This document shows, piece after piece, positions 24,792-34,551 of a stretch of DNA of 64,000 nucleotides. Within the stretch, counting starts at the first letter, position 1. The number at the start of each line of letters is the position of its first letter. The notes beneath the pieces were generated by a model that saw only the letters and a program-made list of their open reading frames with translations, made no database searches and was not told where the DNA came from. This DNA comes from Gammaproteobacteria bacterium (GTDB lineage: Bacteria; Pseudomonadota; Gammaproteobacteria; HK1): assembly GCA_009937425.1 (NCBI GenBank), contig JAACFO010000009.1, forward strand, positions 1-64,000, given 5' to 3'. Both the position numbers and the translations under genes were made by a program.

Positions 24792-27700
24792 ATGGCTCTT
24801 TCCATAAGAGTGATCGTTCCCGCGCAAAATAATCACTCTAAACGATCAGCAACGACTCATTTTCAAGACACTATTATCTTGCTCAACGACTTACATCGGT
24901 CCGATTCCTCCAGGACACAGGCGCTCCGTTTGATGGTGGTCGTGTGGGTGGCAGTGGTCCTGCTGTCGGGTTGTAAAACGGTCGAGTCCGGACCGCCGGC
25001 GATTTCGCTCGAACAGGCCAAGAAGGTCACGGCGACCTTCGAATGGCAATCCTTCACTCCGCCACCCAAGTCCATCGACGATATCACCGCAATTCTCGAC
25101 GATCACCAACTTGTGGATCCGAAAGCGGTGGAGCGCGCTCGGGCGAGGGCAACTACCGAACCGGCGCCCGGCATTAGTGGCATAGATTTGGCGGAGTTCT
25201 TTTGGAACCGTGGCCTGGCGGCACGGAAAATCGGCGACAGCCGGCAGTACCTCGCAGACCTCAGAGAGGCTGAACGTCTGTCGCGAGACATGGACGGCGA
25301 TTCCAGATTCGACATCCTCTGGGATTTGTCGAATGCCGAACTGTTGTCAGGTAGATTCGCTGACGCGATCCATCACCGCGAGCAGTCGCTTGCCTTCGTC
25401 CCGTCAAACCGCCGCGGTTCGCAGATCGCGCGCGGGGCAGTTCTGGCCGTTCATTACGGTCGCGCCGGAGATCTGCTAGCTGCGGAACAACTACTGAAGA
25501 GATCGGAAGCGCTGCTCGCGCAGGCGAAGTCGTGGCGATCGTGGCACGAATGGAACAACCTCTGGACGGCTCAGATCGCGCGAGCAAAAGCCAATCTCCT
25601 CGATGTGAAGGGGCAATATGCGAATGCCGAGCAACACTACCGAGCCGCCATCGTGAAATTCCGGAAGGATTTCGAAACCCACCCCGAGGCCACATACAGC
25701 GCGATACACATCGAATTGAGCCACGCCGAGCTGGCCGAGAACCTTCTCCGTCAAGATCGATTGATCGAGGGAGAGATCGAGGCAAGAAAGGCGGTAATGG
25801 AATCGCTCTCCCGGGTCGGACGCGATTCGCAGGACACCGCTCTGCAATTAAAGACCCTGGTCCGCGTGATTGGCGCGCAAGGTCGCCATGCGGAAGCCGA
25901 GCAGCTGGCGCGTGCATTGACCGACATCTACCGAATGACGGGCGCACCGAGAGACTCGTTTCAGTTGGCGCTCGCCCGCGCCGAGCTTGCCGAGGCGCTG
26001 GTCAACCAGGAACGTTGGACAGCGGCAAATGACGTATTCGAGTCAATCAAAGCAGACCTGGCTACGGATGCCGTCACGTTCGATCAGTTCTTTTCTCGTG
26101 AGATAAATTGGGCCGTAGCACTCGTGAGCAGCGGCCGGGCCGCCGACGCGGAAGAGGTGGCCCGACTGGCATGGCAGCATCATCAGTCGTCGCTGGGACC
26201 CAAACATTACCTCACGGCCGAAGCGCATGGGGTGCTTGCCATTGCGCTCACAAAGCTCGGTATGCAGCAGCAGGCAAGGGACGCGTTTGAAGCATCGGTG
26301 CCGATATTGTTGACGCACTCTCGTCGAAGCGACGCGGAAGGGGACAATCAATCCGCCAAGGAGAAGCGCCTCCGCCTCATACTCGAGGCCTACATGGACC
26401 TCCTGGCAAGATTCGAACACGCCAGCGTCGCCCGTGAATTCGATGCGATGGACGAAACCTTCCGGCTGGCCCAGTTTGCCCGCGGACAATCGGTGCAGCG
26501 GGCCTTGTCGGCGAACGCGGCCCGCGCTGCTGCCGGCGACGTAGAGCTTGCGAGGCTCGTGCGACTCGAGCAGGACGCCGTCAAGCAGATCGGCGCGTTA
26601 TACGGGTTGCTGGCGCGTGCGGTATCGGAAACGACGTACAGGCCCAGCGAGGCCGCGCTCGAGGAACTCAGGGTGCGAATCGACACACTGCGTGACGCTC
26701 GGGCCGCATTTGCCGAAGCGATTGAAGCACGTTTCCCCGAATATGTCGCACTCATGAACCCGAAGCCGGCAGCCATCGCCGCGGCGCGTGCCAGCCTGCG
26801 GCCCGGCGAGGCGCTGGTGGTGACCTATGTTGGGAATGACGAGACCTACGTTTGGGCGGTGCCCAAGGCCGGACAGGTCGCATTCGCCGCGGCCCCGCTC
26901 GGGCGTGAGAGAGTGGCCGCGGTCATTGGTAGTCTGCGCCGATCGCTTGATCCGCAGGCGGCCTCGCTGGGAGACATCCCGTCATTCGACGTCGGTTTGT
27001 CGCATCGTCTTTATCGAGAGCTGCTGGCGCCGGTGACGCCGGGATGGCAGCAAGCGCAGAGCCTGCTGGTGGTCGCGGATGGCTCACTCGGGCAGCTGCC
27101 GTTGTCGGTGCTGACGACTAAGCCCGCGCCACCGGCCCAGGAGAGGAAGCCACTGTTCTCCGAATACCGCGACATCCCCTGGCTCGTGCGCAGCCATGCG
27201 GTGACGGTGCTGCCGTCCGTATCGTCCTTGGCGACGTTACGGAAGCTGCCGCCCGCGGCGCCGACGCGGCGCGCCTTTGCGGGCTTCGGTGATCCGTGGT
27301 TCAGTCAGGCACAGGCCGCTGAAGCCGAAGCAGAGAAGCCAACGCAGCCTGCGGCGTTGGCCTCGCGCGGCGCGCTCGAGGTGCGCGGCTTGCCGGTGTC
27401 ATTGCGCACCACGCCAGCGCTCGAAGGCGTATCGAGCGCGAACCTGGCAATGCTGCCGCGTCTTCCGGATACGGGTGATGAGGTGAAGAGCATCGCGCTC
27501 GCGCTCAATGCGGATCTCTCGCGCGACGTATTCACCGGTAAGGCGGCGACCGAAGACCGGGTTAAGTCGATCACACTCTCGGGGTACAAGGTGCTTGCGT
27601 TCGCCACCCACGGGCTGGTGCCCGGCGACCTTGATGGACTCACCCAACCCGCGCTGGCGCTGACATCGCCGCAGGTGGCGGGCGGCAGTGAGGACGGGCT

Positions 27701-28094
27701 GCTGACCATGGGCGAGATTCTGGGGCTCAGGCTGGACGCCGATTGGGTGGTGCTCTCGGCATGCAACACTGCGGCAGGTGCGGGCGCCGGCGCAGAAGCC
27801 GTCTCGGGGCTCGGGCGCGCGTTCTTCTATGCCGGCACGCGGGCGCTCTTGGTCTCGAACTGGCCGGTCGAGACGACCAGCGCGCGAGCCCTGACGACCG
27901 ATCTGTTCAGGCGTCAGAGCGCCGATCCCACCCTCTCCCGGGCCGAGTCCCTCCGCCGAACGATGAACGCCCTGATCGACGGGCCGGGCTTCGTGGATGC
28001 TCAAGGCCGCACCGTTTTCTCCTACGCCCATCCGATTTTTTGGGCACCGTTCTCACTTGTCGGCGACGCTGGCGGACACGCGGCCGGGAGTTAG
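24792..28094 (+). CDS. TPR-CHAT domain protein (caspase-like protease fold), predicted lipoprotein
   Basis: Lipobox VVLLSGC near residue 60; TPR-like helical middle; C-terminal CHAT with His motif VLAFATHGLVPG and Cys motif WVVLSACNTAAG...GLGRAFFYAGTRALLVSNWPV. Start uncertain. Confidence 0.9.
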   Translation: MALSIRVIVPAQNNHSKRSATTHFQDTIILLNDLHRSDSSRTQALRLMVVVWVAVVLLSGCKTVESGPPAISLEQAKKVTATFEWQSFTPPPKSIDDITAILDDHQLVDPKAVERARARATTEPAPGISGIDLAEFFWNRGLAARKIGDSRQYLADLREAERLSRDMDGDSRFDILWDLSNAELLSGRFADAIHHREQSLAFVPSNRRGSQIARGAVLAVHYGRAGDLLAAEQLLKRSEALLAQAKSWRSWHEWNNLWTAQIARAKANLLDVKGQYANAEQHYRAAIVKFRKDFETHPEATYSAIHIELSHAELAENLLRQDRLIEGEIEARKAVMESLSRVGRDSQDTALQLKTLVRVIGAQGRHAEAEQLARALTDIYRMTGAPRDSFQLALARAELAEALVNQERWTAANDVFESIKADLATDAVTFDQFFSREINWAVALVSSGRAADAEEVARLAWQHHQSSLGPKHYLTAEAHGVLAIALTKLGMQQQARDAFEASVPILLTHSRRSDAEGDNQSAKEKRLRLILEAYMDLLARFEHASVAREFDAMDETFRLAQFARGQSVQRALSANAARAAAGDVELARLVRLEQDAVKQIGALYGLLARAVSETTYRPSEAALEELRVRIDTLRDARAAFAEAIEARFPEYVALMNPKPAAIAAARASLRPGEALVVTYVGNDETYVWAVPKAGQVAFAAAPLGRERVAAVIGSLRRSLDPQAASLGDIPSFDVGLSHRLYRELLAPVTPGWQQAQSLLVVADGSLGQLPLSVLTTKPAPPAQERKPLFSEYRDIPWLVRSHAVTVLPSVSSLATLRKLPPAAPTRRAFAGFGDPWFSQAQAAEAEAEKPTQPAALASRGALEVRGLPVSLRTTPALEGVSSANLAMLPRLPDTGDEVKSIALALNADLSRDVFTGKAATEDRVKSITLSGYKVLAFATHGLVPGDLDGLTQPALALTSPQVAGGSEDGLLTMGEILGLRLDADWVVLSACNTAAGAGAGAEAVSGLGRAFFYAGTRALLVSNWPVETTSARALTTDLFRRQSADPTLSRAESLRRTMNALIDGPGFVDAQGRTVFSYAHPIFWAPFSLVGDAGGHAAGS

Positions 28095-28168
28095 AACGTC
28101 GCCAACTCGATTTGGCGCACAGGCACCTCCCTTGACGCTGACCAGGTGCGATGTGCTGAGTGAGTAGT

Positions 28169-28987
28169 TCATGCGCTCAGCAGCTTGTTGATTTCGTTTC
28201 CGGGAGTCGCATCCGCCGTCCAGCCGAAGCTTCCCTGATTCCGCATCTCGGTACCCGCCCGCAACAAAGTCGCTATTACCGCGCGCGCCAGCGCGCCGCC
28301 GATACTGATGCGCTTGGCTCCGGCCTCGCCTAATTGCGCTACCGTCACATTCTTCAGCGGAGGTGCCAGAACGTTCACCGGTTTGTTGACCGCATCGACC
28401 ACCGTGCGCACTTCTTCCAGCGTCGTCAGGGCCGGGGCGTATAGAACGTCCGCGCCGGCAGCTTCGAATGCCTGCAATCGGCGGATCGTATCGTCGAGAT
28501 CCTGCCGACCCCGCAACAGATTCTCGGCGCGCGCCGTCAAGGTGAAGTGAAAATCCAGCGACCTGGCCGCCTCCACGGCCGCCTGCACCCTTTCCACTGC
28601 CAGGTCGAAGTCATAAATCGGCTTGTCGGAATCCCCGCTGAAGTCCTCGATGGACCCGCCGACAACGCCCGCTTCGGCTGCCAGCCGGATGGTATCGGCA
28701 GCCCCTTCGGGACTGTCGGAAAAACATTTCTCCAAGTCGGCGCTCACCGGCAGATCGGTGGCGGCACAAAGCGCACAGCAGTGCGCAAGCTTCTCCTCCA
28801 GTGACACCGCCCCGTCCGCGCGCCCAATGGAGTTTGCGTACCCCGAGCTGGTGGTTGCCAACGCCTCGAAACCCTGGGCGGCGAGCAAACGCGCCGAGCC
28901 GGGATCCCACGGGTTTGGAATTATGAAAGCACCGCTGCGCTCGTGCAGCGCCCAGAATTTCTTCGCCTTTTCTGCCTGTGTCGCCAT
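28169..28987 (-). CDS. Isocitrate lyase/PEP mutase family protein
   Basis: NPWDPGSARLLAAQGFEALATTSSGYANSIGRADG, LPVSADLEKCFS, GGSIEDFSGD, FTLTARAENLLRG. Confidence 0.88.
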   Translation of the reverse strand: MATQAEKAKKFWALHERSGAFIIPNPWDPGSARLLAAQGFEALATTSSGYANSIGRADGAVSLEEKLAHCCALCAATDLPVSADLEKCFSDSPEGAADTIRLAAEAGVVGGSIEDFSGDSDKPIYDFDLAVERVQAAVEAARSLDFHFTLTARAENLLRGRQDLDDTIRRLQAFEAAGADVLYAPALTTLEEVRTVVDAVNKPVNVLAPPLKNVTVAQLGEAGAKRISIGGALARAVIATLLRAGTEMRNQGSFGWTADATPGNEINKLLSA

Positions 28988-29058
28988 CGTGATCTCCGTT
29001 CGCCGCAGCAAGTTGCCCGTACCTAACGGCCAAACCAGCACAAGATTACTGCAAGAAG

Positions 29059-29074
29059 CCGACCATATGGTCGG
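29059..29074. promoter_or_regulatory. Perfect 16-bp palindrome CCGACCATATGGTCGG, candidate operator
   Basis: Sequence equals its own reverse complement; lies in the divergent intergenic region between 28987(-) and 29175(+). Confidence 0.5.
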
Positions 29075-29174
29075 TCAATTTGGTCAACTCCGGCACCATA
29101 CGCTCAGATGACCCGAATGTTCACCCAGACCAACTTTTGGGGGCGCAAAAAGGGGTAATGGTACCGGCAGCGCC

Positions 29175-31106
29175 ATGGCTACCGACGACAGCAAACCAAT
29201 GAAGAGCGCGCGCCGGCACGAAAGGCCGGGGCCAGTACGGCTGCTGCTCATCAATCCCCGCTTTCCGGAAAGTTTCTGGAGCTTTCGCTGGGGGATCGAC
29301 AAGGTACTGACCGACAGACGCGCCGTAAATCCGCCGCTGGGCCTTGCCACCCTGGCTGCCTTGTGCCCCCCGGATTGGGAGGTCAGCATCGTCGATGAGA
29401 ATGTCGAAGCGCTGCCCGTCGGGGGGCACGCCGACATCGTCGGGGTATGCGGCATGGGCGTGCAGCACGCCCGCCAGGTCGAGCTTCTGAGCTTCTACCG
29501 CAGACAGGGGGCATTCGTCGTCGCCGGAGGCAGCTTCGCCTCGCTCTGCCCGGAGCGCTATGAGGGTCTGGCAGACACGGTGATCGCGGGTGAGGCCGAG
29601 TACATCTGGCCCGCCTTTTGCCGTGACTACATGCGTGGTGCGACGCAGAGTTCCTACCGGGAAGTGGGTGTGGTGGATCTCGCCGACTCGCCCACGCCAC
29701 GCTTCGAGTTGCTGAAGCTCGAACGCTACGTGAGCGCGAGCCTGCAATTCTCCCGGGGTTGTCCCTACCGTTGCGAGTTTTGCGACATCATCGTGATGTT
29801 CGGCCGCCGGCCACGCACCAAGACCCCGGAGCAGATCGGCGTGGAGCTCGATGGACTGCGCGCGCTAGGCATTCGCCGCGTGTTCTTCGTCGATGACAAC
29901 CTCATCGGTCACAAGCCCAGGGCCAAAGTGCTGCTTGCTTTCCTCATCAACTATCAGCGCCGGCACGGCTACGCATTCCAGTTCGGTACCGAAGCGTCGA
30001 TAAACGTTGCCGAGGATCGGGAATTGCTGGCGCTACTGCGTGACGCCAGCTTCACCTGGCTGTTCATCGGTATCGAATCCCCCGACGCGGCGAGCCTCGA
30101 GGAGGCGGGCAAGGCACAAAATCTTCGCGCCGATATGTTGACCGCGGTGCGGACGATTTACAGCCATGGCATCGATCTGCTGGCCGGGTTCATCGTCGGC
30201 TTCGACAACGACACGCGCGACAGCTTCGAGCATCAGTACCGCTTCATCACGGCCTCGGGCATCCAGGTCGCGATGGTCGGATTGCTGAGCGCGCTGCCGC
30301 GCACGCCACTCTACGAGCGGTTGCAACGCGAGGGGCGTCTGCTGCCCGAAACTCGAGAAGGCGACAATACGCGCGTCGGCACAAACTTCATTCCGCGCCA
30401 GATGTCTTACGACGCCATGGTGACGGGCTACACGGAGCTCTGGCGACGGCTAACCTGCGATGCGAGTATTTCCGAACGGATACTGGCCAAGACCCGCTAC
30501 CTGCGCCGACCGATCTACGTCAGTGGGGAATCGCTCTCGGAGCGCCTTGCGTTGCTGGCGAGATTCGTACTGCACGGCCTTCTCGCGGGCGGCCCGAGGC
30601 GCTGGTTTTATTTCTCCAGGAGCTTTCTGGGGAGCCCGCCGACTACCTGGGCCCTGGTCGTCAACGACTGGGTATGCGCTCTCTCGATGCAACACTTCGC
30701 GATGCGCCACCTGTGCGCGTCCGCGGCCAACGAGCGCAGCATGGCACAGGCGACTCTCGACTTTATCCGGCAACAGTGCGACACCGGCCTGCGCCAACGT
30801 ACCTTGGAAGCATCACTGCATCTGGGCAAACAGGGCACGCAGCTCATCATCACGATACGCGGCGCGGTGGATAAAAGCTTTTTCATCCGCGCCACACGGC
30901 GTATCGAGAAACTGCTCGAGTGCTCGGCGACGACACTCAGCCTGCGCATCGAATCACTGGCCGCCGGCGAGCGCCGGCACGTCATGCGGTCGTTGCGCCG
31001 GCTCAGCCGCTATGGCGATCGCGTCACCGTGAGAATGAGCACATCGGTCAGCGCCCTGCTTCCCGTCGATTGGTCGGCGTTCCAGCGCGATCTGGATGAA
31101 GTCTGA
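29175..31106 (+). CDS. B12-binding-domain radical SAM protein (DUF4070/HpnP-like family)
   Basis: NPPLGLATLAALCPPDWEVSIVDENVE B12-type domain, FSRGCPYRCEFCDII CxxxCxxC motif, FVDDNLIGHK, FIGIESPDAASLEEAGKAQN; extra C-terminal ~110 aa. Confidence 0.88.
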   Translation: MATDDSKPMKSARRHERPGPVRLLLINPRFPESFWSFRWGIDKVLTDRRAVNPPLGLATLAALCPPDWEVSIVDENVEALPVGGHADIVGVCGMGVQHARQVELLSFYRRQGAFVVAGGSFASLCPERYEGLADTVIAGEAEYIWPAFCRDYMRGATQSSYREVGVVDLADSPTPRFELLKLERYVSASLQFSRGCPYRCEFCDIIVMFGRRPRTKTPEQIGVELDGLRALGIRRVFFVDDNLIGHKPRAKVLLAFLINYQRRHGYAFQFGTEASINVAEDRELLALLRDASFTWLFIGIESPDAASLEEAGKAQNLRADMLTAVRTIYSHGIDLLAGFIVGFDNDTRDSFEHQYRFITASGIQVAMVGLLSALPRTPLYERLQREGRLLPETREGDNTRVGTNFIPRQMSYDAMVTGYTELWRRLTCDASISERILAKTRYLRRPIYVSGESLSERLALLARFVLHGLLAGGPRRWFYFSRSFLGSPPTTWALVVNDWVCALSMQHFAMRHLCASAANERSMAQATLDFIRQQCDTGLRQRTLEASLHLGKQGTQLIITIRGAVDKSFFIRATRRIEKLLECSATTLSLRIESLAAGERRHVMRSLRRLSRYGDRVTVRMSTSVSALLPVDWSAFQRDLDEV

Positions 31107-31121
31107 TGCAGCGAATGTCGC

Positions 31122-32324
31122 TCAGCGCAGCGTGACGTTGAAGACGCGTGTTTCGGCCGAGTTGTCACCGATTTTCCGCTCGATTTTGACGGAAACCGTA
31201 TCGCCCGGGTGTTTGTCGAGCAATCCCATCTTGATGCCGGCGAGATCACTCACCGGCCGACCCTGGAGCCCTACGATGCGGTCCCCTGCCTCGAGTCCGG
31301 CTTCTTCGGCGCCGCTGCCGTCGGCGAACGACAAAACGCTGACTCGGCCGGGCTCGGTGCCCAGCATCACGCCGAGCATGCCTGCGGGCGGTAGCTCGAG
31401 CATCTCCGAGACGAGCATGAAGTCGCCATCTTCCTGGTGAAACGACGGCGAGTCGTGGGTGCCGCCCTGGAGCACCACACTGACCGCGTCCGCAGGCTCG
31501 CGTCGTGTGACGCGCGCGGGGATCCCGGAGCGAATGACATGACCGGTGCCCGCCAACACCACCAGCCGACTTTCGGGATGCTCGACCATAAAGCGCGCCG
31601 TACGTTCCGCCATTCCTTCGTCCCACAGCAGTTGAACCTCGAAGAACTGCTCGAAATCGCCGCGGGTCTCTTCCGGATGCTGCTCGAACGCAGTCTTTAT
31701 GCGCTCACGGTATCGTTGCCCGGAGCGTTCCACGGTGCCGGGGAGGCTGGCGCGTTCCTCGTCACTCAGATTGTCCATGTCGCCGAGGCCGACCTTGGCG
31801 GTGATCTCCGCCGCAACGTTGAGGGCGACGATGGCGATCCCCTGGGTGCGCGCAAAGCTCAAGATGGGCTCGTAGAGCCGGTAGTCGAAACGCCATCGAT
31901 TGTAGTACTCGGTGAGCCTGAGCATGTCTTCGGCGTCGATACGGCCGGCGACGAAATCATCCAGGTGGGCCTGAAACGGTTGCTGGAAGAACTCCATGGC
32001 GATGACCATACGGAGGTTCCGGCGGTGCAGCCGGCAGATGATCTCGAGCTGGTTGAGGTGGTGATCGTAGCGGTCGTGGCTCTCGCCCACGAATACCACG
32101 CGGCTCTGCGCGAGGACGCCGATCAAGGTCTCGAAATCGAACTCGGCATCGCCGGCGATCACCTCGGGCGCTTGCCAACCGCTGCCGGCAGCGGCTTCGC
32201 TGCAGGCTTTCTCGGAAGAAGCTTCGGCAACCGCCCCAAGCAGCGACAACACCAGCATGCAGACAAAGACCGCGTGGAGAAGGATTATGGAGTGCCGCCC
32301 GGGCGTTTTCCGAAGAGAATTGAC
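31122..32324 (-). CDS. ChaN-like (haem-binding uptake, Tiki superfamily) protein fused to a C-terminal PDZ domain
   Basis: VVFVGESHDRYDHHLNQLEIICRLH, MAMEFFQQP-type motif, VVLAGTGHVIRSGIP; C-terminal MLGVMLG...GSGAEEAGLEAGDRIVGLQGRPVSDLAGIK PDZ; signal peptide. Start uncertain within the 32396 ORF. Confidence 0.82.
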   Translation of the reverse strand, partial: VNSLRKTPGRHSIILLHAVFVCMLVLSLLGAVAEASSEKACSEAAAGSGWQAPEVIAGDAEFDFETLIGVLAQSRVVFVGESHDRYDHHLNQLEIICRLHRRNLRMVIAMEFFQQPFQAHLDDFVAGRIDAEDMLRLTEYYNRWRFDYRLYEPILSFARTQGIAIVALNVAAEITAKVGLGDMDNLSDEERASLPGTVERSGQRYRERIKTAFEQHPEETRGDFEQFFEVQLLWDEGMAERTARFMVEHPESRLVVLAGTGHVIRSGIPARVTRREPADAVSVVLQGGTHDSPSFHQEDGDFMLVSEMLELPPAGMLGVMLGTEPGRVSVLSFADGSGAEEAGLEAGDRIVGLQGRPVSDLAGIKMGLLDKHPGDTVSVKIERKIGDNSAETRVFNVTLR

Positions 32325-32377
32325 TCCGGATTGGGTTTTCTTACAAGTTAGCGTCGGTAAGTGCACGGAGATTCCAG

Positions 32378-34534
32378 TTGAACCGATTTTTTCCATATGT
32401 CCTGTCGTCGATTTTGGCGTGGATGCTTTGCGCTTCGGTCATGGCAGAAACCACAATCCAGCACGATCTGGTGGTGAAGCTCGAGCCGCAGGACGGGTAT
32501 CTCGCGGCCCAGGATCGCATACGGTTTCCTCAACCAGTCGCCGCACACGAGAGCGAGCTGACCTTCACCCTCAATGCCGGCATGGTGCCCGTCGTCGATC
32601 CACCTGCCCGTCTCGTGGCCAGCGACAGATACCTGCAAGAACCTGCAACGTTTATCCGCTACACGGTAATCTTACCGAAAGGCGCGCCTGGATTGACATT
32701 ACGGTACCAGGGCCGCCTGGCGCAACGTCCTGCTGATACCGAACGATCCGCACCGGTGGAGGATCTTTTCACGGCCGGCCATATCGGTCCTGAAGGTGTG
32801 TACCTGTCCGGTGCGAGCCATTGGTTTCCACGCATAGACAACGGCCTGGTCAGCTTCTCCCTGGAAGTCGATCTTCCCACCGGGTGGACGGCGGTCAGTC
32901 AGGGAAAGCGTAGCGTGGGCGAGAGCCGTAGCGCACGATCCGTGGACCGCTGGGTCGAAGACCAACCCCAGGACGATATCATGCTGGTCGCGAACCGCTT
33001 CCACGTCTATCAACGGGACACGCGGCATGCCGGTGCCTACGCCTTTCTCCTGCGCCCTGAGCGCGCGCTCGCCCATCGTTACCTGGAAGCCACGGCGCGC
33101 TACGTGGATCTCTACACCCGACTCATCGGGCCATACCCTTACGCCAAGTTCGCGTTGGTAGAGAATTTCCGGGAGACCGGTTACGGCTTTCCATCGTTTA
33201 CCCTCCTGGGCTCGAGGGTTATTCGTCTTCCGTTCATTATCCATACGTCCTATCCCCACGAGATCCTGCACAACTGGTGGGGCAACGGCGTCTACGTCGA
33301 CTATGCCAGCGGCAACTGGAGCGAGGGACTCACGGCGTATCTGGCGGATTACCTGATCCGGGAGGAACGCGGACAAGGTGTCGAGTACCGACGCTCCGCG
33401 CTGCAGAAGTACCGCAACTACGTGGGGCAGGAGCAGGACTTCGCCCTCGGAGAGTTCCGTGCCAAGCACGGCGAGGCGTCCGAGGCGGTCGGCTACAACA
33501 AGGCGCTCATGTTCTTTCACATGCTGAGGCGGCGGCTGGGCGAGCGTGTGTTTATCGATGGATTGCGGCGGTTCTATACCGAGCAGCGGTTTCGCGTTGC
33601 CGGCTATTCTGATCTGCAAGCGGCTTTCGAGGCCGAGAGCGGACTGGAACTGCAGCAGGATTTCGACCAGTGGGTGAGTCGCGTGGGCGCACCGACGCTG
33701 CATGTGCGCGATGTTCACGTCCGGGAGACGGCTGGCGGCTACCAGCTGACCGCCCGGCTCGAACAGAGCCAGGATGATCCTGCCTATCGATTGCAGGTGC
33801 CGGTGGCGGTGCAGCTCGAGGGACGCGACGACGGGCTTCGCCACGAGCTTTTAATGAGCGAAAAGAATCTGGAGGTTAATCTCACATTCCCTACGCGGCC
33901 AATACGGTTCGCCGTGGATCCGGAATTTGATTTGTTCCGCCGGCTCGACACGGCCGAGATCCCGCCGGCTCTCGGCGAGCTCTTCGGTTCGGACCAAGCG
34001 CTTTTTGTGTTACCGGCGGCTGCACCGGATACGCTGCGCGAGGCTTACCGCGGTCTCGTCTCGCGCTTCGGCGCCGGCAGGGTCATTACCGACACGAATG
34101 CGGAGCCATTACCGGCCGATCGGCCCGTGTGGATTCTCGGCTGGGAGAACCGCCATCGTGCAGCCTTGGCGCACGAATTCCTGGCCGAGGATGTAAGCTT
34201 CGAACCGCAAGGAGTACGCATTCACGGTGAGCTGCGTGACCGCGATGAGGAGTGCGTGGTGCTCGTAGCGCGGCGCGACCGCGGCGAGAGTGCTGCGCTG
34301 GCATGGATTGGCTGCGAGAATCCCGAGGCATTCGCGGGACTCGCCAGAAAGCTTCCCCATTACAGCAAGTACGGGTACCTGAGCTTTGCCGGCAGCGAAC
34401 CGGCGAACGTGTTGAAAGGTCAGTGGCGGGTGAGCGCGTCACCGTTGAACGTTACTCTGCGCCCGACACCCGACAACCACCCGCTTCGTCTCGAGCAGCG
34501 GCGATCCTTAATCGATACCATCGACGCTCCTTGA
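32378..34534 (+). CDS. M1-family (gluzincin) aminopeptidase-like protein, secreted
   Basis: Signal peptide; SYPHEILHNWWGNGVYVDYASGNWSEGLTAYLADY gives HExxH plus downstream Glu. Confidence 0.88.
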   Translation: MNRFFPYVLSSILAWMLCASVMAETTIQHDLVVKLEPQDGYLAAQDRIRFPQPVAAHESELTFTLNAGMVPVVDPPARLVASDRYLQEPATFIRYTVILPKGAPGLTLRYQGRLAQRPADTERSAPVEDLFTAGHIGPEGVYLSGASHWFPRIDNGLVSFSLEVDLPTGWTAVSQGKRSVGESRSARSVDRWVEDQPQDDIMLVANRFHVYQRDTRHAGAYAFLLRPERALAHRYLEATARYVDLYTRLIGPYPYAKFALVENFRETGYGFPSFTLLGSRVIRLPFIIHTSYPHEILHNWWGNGVYVDYASGNWSEGLTAYLADYLIREERGQGVEYRRSALQKYRNYVGQEQDFALGEFRAKHGEASEAVGYNKALMFFHMLRRRLGERVFIDGLRRFYTEQRFRVAGYSDLQAAFEAESGLELQQDFDQWVSRVGAPTLHVRDVHVRETAGGYQLTARLEQSQDDPAYRLQVPVAVQLEGRDDGLRHELLMSEKNLEVNLTFPTRPIRFAVDPEFDLFRRLDTAEIPPALGELFGSDQALFVLPAAAPDTLREAYRGLVSRFGAGRVITDTNAEPLPADRPVWILGWENRHRAALAHEFLAEDVSFEPQGVRIHGELRDRDEECVVLVARRDRGESAALAWIGCENPEAFAGLARKLPHYSKYGYLSFAGSEPANVLKGQWRVSASPLNVTLRPTPDNHPLRLEQRRSLIDTIDAP

Positions 34535-34551
34535 TATCGTCAGCGCCGTCC

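Noticed and set aside
24792-28094. TPR-CHAT gene as part of a type III-E CRISPR (Craspase) or gasdermin defence system
   Set aside because: No CRISPR repeats, gRAMP/cas7-11, gasdermin-like or other defence genes nearby, and the protein carries a lipobox.
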